Source: Syntrophomonadaceae bacterium
GTDB lineage: Bacteria > Bacillota > Dethiobacteria > PWVN01
NCBI GenBank assembly: GCA_007136165.1
Contig: SLHK01000014.1
Location: forward strand, 1 to 9,973
DNA length: 9,973 bases
Direction of reading: 5' to 3'
Below, piece after piece: positions 6,410 to 9,973 of the stretch. Position 1 is the first letter of the stretch; each line of letters begins with the position of its first letter. Position numbers and translations under genes: made by a program. The notes under the pieces are model-generated. The model ran no database searches. It saw nothing but the letters and a program-made list of their open reading frames with translations, and was not told the DNA's origin.

Positions 6410-8566
6410 TTACAGGTGATTCTTAACTACTTCCACCACTTCGGGGAAGTCGATGCCCAAAGCCTTCAGGGTTTCCAGTTTGGGCACGCCGTCATTGGTC
6501 CAGCCCCGGCGCAGGTACACGGCATCCATGAGTTTTTCATACATTTCTTCCCGGTGCTGGCGCATGACTTTGACTTTTTCTTCCGTGCTCATACTCTCGG
6601 GGTCATAGCCCAATTCCTTGAGCTGGCCGTCATAGCGCTCCGCCCGGGACTCATATTCTTTCACCGTCACGGGACCCTGGGAACGGTAGGGTACCTTATC
6701 GTGCTCCCGCTTGCCAAAGCCCATGCGCAGGTTGAAGACCCGCTGGAAGTTGTAGACCCTTTCCGACTGGCGGATGAGTTCTTCCTTATCGATATTTTTG
6801 CCCGTTACGCCGTTGAAGATGTCCACATAGTTTTGGACGTGTTCCGGCACCTTGTTGGCTTCCTCCAGCTGTTTGTTCCCTTCCGGTTCAATGTCGTTCC
6901 AGGGCAGCTTGCACAGCCCCTGGAGGCCGAACCAGGTCCTGAACATGGGGAAATAGTGGAGGGCTTCCGCCTTGTCTTCGAAAGTGGGGATCTGGTTGTT
7001 CACCATGTCCATGAAGATGAGCCAGGCCTCGTCGTGCTGGGGGCCTTTGTTGGCCAGGCCGAACCCGCCCTGCTGGGCCAGGGATTCCTTGCTCAGGTAC
7101 TCGGAGTACTCCAGGCCCTTGGCTTCCATGCCGATGTCCTGCAGGAAGTCCGGGTCGGCACCGTATTCCTTGACGAAGAACTCCTTCATGCGGCGGATGG
7201 CCAGGCCGGCTATCTTGCCGAACCCTCTGCCCTGCCCCATCTGGTGCAGCAGTTCCATGGCTGCTTCCTGGTTGCCGAAATTGAGCTCCAGGCCGCCGGT
7301 GATTTCTTTGTCGATAATCCCGTTCTCGTAGCATTCCATGATGAAGGCCATCATGGTCCCCGTGGAAATGGTATCGATGCCGTAGGTGTCGCAGTAGAAA
7401 TTGGCTTCGATGATGAAGTCGGGGTCGAAGATGCCCCAGTTGGAGCCCAGGGCGGCGGCGTTTTCATACTCGGGGCCGTCCACCACTACTTTTTCGCCTT
7501 TAAAGGGCCCGGTTTTCAGTTCAAAGTCGTCTACCGCCTTGCAGCAGGACATGGAACAGCCGTACCAGCAGCCATCGTAGATGTTTTGGGTAAACTTGCT
7601 GATGAAAACTTCCGTGGAAATCTTTTTCCCCTCGGGGTGGGAGCCGTACTGGAAGTTCATCACCGGCAGCAGGTCGTAGTCGTTCATGGTGGTCATGAGG
7701 TTGGCCGTCCCTGCCTGGCGCATACGGCACTGAACATCGTCGAAATTGTTGATTTCTTTGTGGATTTTTACCCCGGCCTTTTGGATCTTGCCAAAGTCCA
7801 CGGGGTTATTGTTTTTACCCGTCAGCCCGGAAAAGCGGACTACCAGGGCTTTGAGTTTCTTGTCCCGGAAGACGGTACCGATACCGCCCCGGCCGGCCTG
7901 CTTCATCCGCACCGCTTTGCGGCGGGGGTCGTACCAGGAGAAGTTCAGCAGGCCTATCAGGGTGTTGTCAGCACCGCTGCCGGTGGAGACCACAGAGATA
8001 TGCTTCTTATCCTCTTCCGACTCGGCAAAGGCTTCCGTCAGGATTTCGCTGACCAGGTGGCTGGCACCCGTTTCCAATTCAATCTCTTCCAGGGTTACCT
8101 TGCCGGTGTCCCCGTCGATATAGAGGACCACGTCTTTAGCGGATTTCCCCTGGAGCTCCAGGGCATCCCAGCCGGAAAACTTCAAGTAGGGGCCAAAATA
8201 TCCGCCCACGTTGCTGTCCATGATAGAGTTGGTGGTGGGGGACAGGGTAACCACCAGGGATTTACCGGAACCGGGGTACTGGGTGATACCTCCGATGGGG
8301 CCGGCGGAAATTACGATTTCATTTTCGGGGTCATTCCATTTTGTTTTGGGAGTGACGGCCTGCCACAGATACCAGAGGCCAAACCCCTTCCCCCCGGTGA
8401 AAATGTCCTTCATTTCCCGGGTCACTGTTTTGGGCTCGATCTTACCCTCCGACAGGTTCACATACAGGGATTTTCCTGAGTAACCTTTATCAATACCGGC
8501 CGGGGTATATTCCATTTCAGCCAGCACTTTTCGTGATGTTCTCACGTTTTCAACAGATAATGTCAT
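6410..8566 (-). CDS. Aldehyde:ferredoxin oxidoreductase family tungsten/molybdenum enzyme
   Basis: A 718-residue AOR-family enzyme, longer than the roughly 605-residue archaeal AORs. The family oxidises aldehydes to acids (some branches reduce other substrates) with a bis-pterin W or Mo site, passing electrons through one [4Fe-4S] cluster to ferredoxin. Residues 1-27 are an N-terminal extension before the normal start around GYSGKSLYVNLSEGKI. The first pterin-binding domain runs to about 240 (AGRGGIGTVFRDKKLKALVV). Cluster ligands are probably C333, C337, C341 and C552. The block DGPEYENAAALGSN (363-376) holds E368, matching the active-site Glu of Pyrococcus AOR; DTYGID (393-398) fits the DxxGL(D/C) pterin motif; H511 in PQHDEAW fits the active-site His. 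At the second DxxGLC motif Asp is replaced (GLQGLC, 547-552). An insertion of charged residues lies at about 626-680 before the common GWTNDGVPKLETLKALGI end. The ATG has AAGGAGGG at good spacing and starts 14 bases after the ferredoxin gene. Substrate and metal cannot be read from sequence. Confidence 0.93.
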   Translation of the reverse strand: MTLSVENVRTSRKVLAEMEYTPAGIDKGYSGKSLYVNLSEGKIEPKTVTREMKDIFTGGKGFGLWYLWQAVTPKTKWNDPENEIVISAGPIGGITQYPGSGKSLVVTLSPTTNSIMDSNVGGYFGPYLKFSGWDALELQGKSAKDVVLYIDGDTGKVTLEEIELETGASHLVSEILTEAFAESEEDKKHISVVSTGSGADNTLIGLLNFSWYDPRRKAVRMKQAGRGGIGTVFRDKKLKALVVRFSGLTGKNNNPVDFGKIQKAGVKIHKEINNFDDVQCRMRQAGTANLMTTMNDYDLLPVMNFQYGSHPEGKKISTEVFISKFTQNIYDGCWYGCSMSCCKAVDDFELKTGPFKGEKVVVDGPEYENAAALGSNWGIFDPDFIIEANFYCDTYGIDTISTGTMMAFIMECYENGIIDKEITGGLELNFGNQEAAMELLHQMGQGRGFGKIAGLAIRRMKEFFVKEYGADPDFLQDIGMEAKGLEYSEYLSKESLAQQGGFGLANKGPQHDEAWLIFMDMVNNQIPTFEDKAEALHYFPMFRTWFGLQGLCKLPWNDIEPEGNKQLEEANKVPEHVQNYVDIFNGVTGKNIDKEELIRQSERVYNFQRVFNLRMGFGKREHDKVPYRSQGPVTVKEYESRAERYDGQLKELGYDPESMSTEEKVKVMRQHREEMYEKLMDAVYLRRGWTNDGVPKLETLKALGIDFPEVVEVVKNHL

Positions 8567-8580
8567 ATTCTACCCTCCTT

Positions 8581-8976
8581 TTATAATTCTGCTTCTTCCA
8601 TGAAGATGGCTTCCGTGGGGCACTCCTTGGTGCAGCGGGCACAGGCGATGCATTTGTAAGGGTTATCCTCGTCTTCCCTGAAGAACATGGAGTCGGTGGG
8701 GCAAGCCCCCACGCAGTTGAAGCAGGAAATGCATTTCTTTCTGTTGAGGATAACGATACCGCTCTTGGCGCGGCTGAGGGCCAGCACTGGACAAGCGTCA
8801 ATGCAATCGCCGCACTGGTTGCAAACATTGATGTCAACGCCCGGATCCTCGTCAATTTCCGAAACCTGGATCCTTGACTTTTCCCGGTTGTCTTCCTTGA
8901 AATAGTGTTCGGAACAGATGGATTCACAGGTGCCGCACAGGATACATTCACTCTCATTTTTACCCACAATCTTCAC
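8581..8976 (-). CDS. Polyferredoxin with four [4Fe-4S] motifs, electron partner of the AOR
   Basis: A 131-residue small iron-sulfur protein with sixteen cysteines in four regular CxxCxxCxxxC motifs: C11/14/17/21, C52/55/58/62, C82/85/88/92 and C109/112/115/119. This predicts four [4Fe-4S] clusters. The last three are followed by the Pro typical of bacterial ferredoxins; the first is not and is separated by an acidic linker (about residues 22-51). There is no signal peptide or membrane segment, so it is cytoplasmic. The layout resembles the HycB/AorA type of electron-transfer subunit; the AOR complex of Aromatoleum aromaticum has such a four-cluster subunit encoded beside the catalytic gene. 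Its stop is 14 bases before the AOR start, so the two are translated together and probably form a complex. The start is a GTG at 8976, supported by GGAGGTGAG seven bases upstream; no in-frame ATG is available near it. Family is sure, the partnership very likely. Confidence 0.9.
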   Translation of the reverse strand: MKIVGKNESECILCGTCESICSEHYFKEDNREKSRIQVSEIDEDPGVDINVCNQCGDCIDACPVLALSRAKSGIVILNRKKCISCFNCVGACPTDSMFFREDEDNPYKCIACARCTKECPTEAIFMEEAEL

Positions 8977-8982
8977 CGGTTT

Positions 8983-8991
8983 CTCACCTCC
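8983..8991 (-). promoter_or_regulatory. Ribosome binding site supporting a GTG start for the polyferredoxin
   Basis: The minus strand reads GGAGGTGAG followed by seven bases and GTG. The strong match to the anti-Shine-Dalgarno sequence at ideal spacing decides for the GTG start at 8976. Confidence 0.75.
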
Positions 8992-8998
8992 GCTTTAA

Positions 8999-9027
8999 AT
9001 GTTATCAGCCCCGGAAAAGTTTTTCAA
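8999..9027 (-). promoter_or_regulatory. Candidate sigma-70/sigma-A promoter for the ferredoxin-AOR operon
   Basis: On the minus strand TTGAAA (9027-9022, five of six matches to TTGACA) and TAACAT (9004-8999, four of six to TATAAT) are separated by exactly 17 bases. Transcription would start near the ribosome binding site of the ferredoxin gene, giving a very short leader. The promoter lies in the 133-base gap after the DAO-family gene, so the AOR block can be transcribed on its own, although read-through from the DAO gene remains possible because no strong terminator is seen in the gap. Confidence 0.45.
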
Positions 9028-9109
9028 GCCCCATTTCCAGGGATATACGGGCTGCTTTCCCCTTTCTGAGTACCTGGTGCCAGGAGTGGCCCTGATGGAG
9101 TTTTCCGGT

Positions 9110-9973
9110 CTAAACCACTGCCGGCTCCAAAATCAACCGGCCCCTGGCGAAACGGTCATAATTCAGCATATCAATGGGCATCTCCGGCTCTTCCCCCAAA
9201 ATGGCCTGGGCCATGAGCCTGGCTGTATAGGGGGCAATCATAAACCCGTGGCCGCTGAAGCCGGCAGCTGTGAAAAACCCCCGGACTTCCCGCGACTCCC
9301 CCAGTATCGGCTGCGCATCGGGACTCATTTCGTAGAGGCCCGCCCACTGGCGCACAATTTTCAAATCTTTTAAGGGGGGCAGTATTTCCGCCACTTTTTT
9401 CGACACTTCCAGGGCAAACTGCCAGCTGGATTCGATGTTGAAGCTTTTGGGTTCGTTGGGGTCTCCCTGGCCCATGATGAAAGGGCCGTGGGGGGCCTGC
9501 TGGATATACAGGTGGTGGTACAGGGAAATAACCATGGGGTTTTGAAAGTTGTTGACGGGTTCGCTGACCATGGCTTGATGACGCTCGGGCTCGATGGGGA
9601 GCTCAATTCCCACCATATCCCCGATTAAGGCGGCGTGACCGCCGGCAGCATTGACCACGATGTCGCAGTCGATATTCCCTTTATTCGTCCGAACTCTCCT
9701 AACCCGGTCTCCTTCTCTGTCAATACTCAGGACTTCCGTATATGTGTAGATGGTAGCACCCAACCGCTCAGCCGCTTTGGCGTAGGCCTGGGTGGTGTGG
9801 AAAGGGTTGGCGTGGCCGTCGGTGGGGCAGTAGGTGGCCCCCAGGAGCCGGTCCGTGCTTAGATGGGGCACGATCTCTTTGGCCTCCGCCGGGGAAATCA
9901 GGCGGGATGGGATATCCAGGCTGTTCTGCAGGGCGATATTCTTTTTAAATTGGGCCAATTCCTTTTCCAGGTA
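9110..9973 (-). CDS. FAD-dependent amino-acid/amine oxidoreductase (DAO family, SoxB/D-hydroxyproline dehydrogenase-like), 5' partial
   Basis: The C-terminal 287 residues of a flavoprotein of the D-amino-acid oxidase superfamily, which oxidises the C-N bond of amino acids or N-methyl amines to an imine. The frame is open to the window edge; the first possible start (a TTG near 9958) is internal because the N-terminal GxGxxG FAD motif, about 100 residues, is missing. Visible signatures are PTDGHANPFHTTQAYAKAA, the FAD-domain return IDCDIVVNAAGGHAALIG, and the C-terminal pair RQWAGLYEMSPDAQPILG and GFFTAAGFSGHGFMIAP. These are characteristic of sarcosine-oxidase beta subunits and of the related proline and D-hydroxyproline dehydrogenase beta subunits. 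Family members are usually about 380-400 residues. A proline racemase four genes downstream suggests a D-proline or D-hydroxyproline substrate, but glycine-betaine-type demethylation is equally compatible with the family. Superfamily is sure, substrate open. Confidence 0.88.
   Translation of the reverse strand, partial: YLEKELAQFKKNIALQNSLDIPSRLISPAEAKEIVPHLSTDRLLGATYCPTDGHANPFHTTQAYAKAAERLGATIYTYTEVLSIDREGDRVRRVRTNKGNIDCDIVVNAAGGHAALIGDMVGIELPIEPERHQAMVSEPVNNFQNPMVISLYHHLYIQQAPHGPFIMGQGDPNEPKSFNIESSWQFALEVSKKVAEILPPLKDLKIVRQWAGLYEMSPDAQPILGESREVRGFFTAAGFSGHGFMIAPYTARLMAQAILGEEPEMPIDMLNYDRFARGRLILEPAVV

Noticed and set aside
6416..8479. A 687-codon open frame on the plus strand covering almost the whole AOR gene.
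   Set aside because: It lies antisense to a clearly recognisable AOR protein. Its translation is rich in His, Val, Phe and Gly with no family motif, and it has no convincing ribosome binding site. It is a by-product of GC-rich codon use.
9073..9084. A short palindrome (CCTGGTGCCAGG) after the DAO-family gene as a terminator.
   Set aside because: Only four base pairs can form around a usable loop and no T-run follows on the minus strand, so it is too weak to call.

Overview
The window comes from a strictly anaerobic bacterium, most likely a thermophilic or mesophilic member of the Clostridia-type Firmicutes (Moorella/Sporomusa/Desulfotomaculum-like). This is inferred from the gene set: a bifurcation-type NADH dehydrogenase module, an aldehyde:ferredoxin oxidoreductase (AOR), a Clostridium-sticklandii-like proline racemase and many Fe-S proteins. 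It is also suggested by strong GGAGG-type ribosome binding sites and a fairly GC-rich composition. There is no rRNA, tRNA, CRISPR array or insertion sequence, and no gene-free stretch longer than 300 bases.

Left part (1-4916, plus strand): two co-directional redox genes. The first, whose 5' end lies outside the window, is a NuoF/HydB-type NADH- and FMN-binding subunit with a C-terminal two-cluster ferredoxin domain. After 65 bases comes a gene for a 1155-residue fusion: a [2Fe-2S] ferredoxin domain, a GltD/dihydropyrimidine-dehydrogenase-type Fe-S and FAD/NAD(P)H module, an 8Fe ferredoxin domain, and a shortened NuoG-like molybdopterin-oxidoreductase fold. The pair looks like the B and C subunits of an Stn-type ('Sporomusa type Nfn') electron-bifurcating transhydrogenase, which interconverts NADH, NADPH and reduced ferredoxin. 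The small NuoE-like subunit would be expected just left of the window.

Right part (9973-4992, minus strand): five co-directional genes read toward the left. In transcription order they are a FAD-dependent amino-acid/amine oxidoreductase of the DAO/SoxB family (start outside the window), a 131-residue ferredoxin with four [4Fe-4S] motifs, a 718-residue AOR-family tungsten/molybdenum enzyme, a 65-residue ThiS/MoaD-like sulfur carrier, and a proline racemase. Ferredoxin and AOR are separated by 14 bases, and a good promoter candidate precedes the ferredoxin. The racemase sits between two very similar GC-rich hairpins. It converges on the plus-strand operon at the left hairpin, which is a clear terminator for the minus strand.

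Working model (inference): a racemase plus a DAO-type dehydrogenase suggests catabolism of proline, hydroxyproline or another amino acid by way of the D-isomer. The AOR would oxidise an aldehyde or semialdehyde from that route onto its polyferredoxin, and the convergent Stn-like complex would turn reduced ferredoxin plus NADH into NADPH. The sequence supports each family assignment, but the pathway link rests only on gene neighbourhood.
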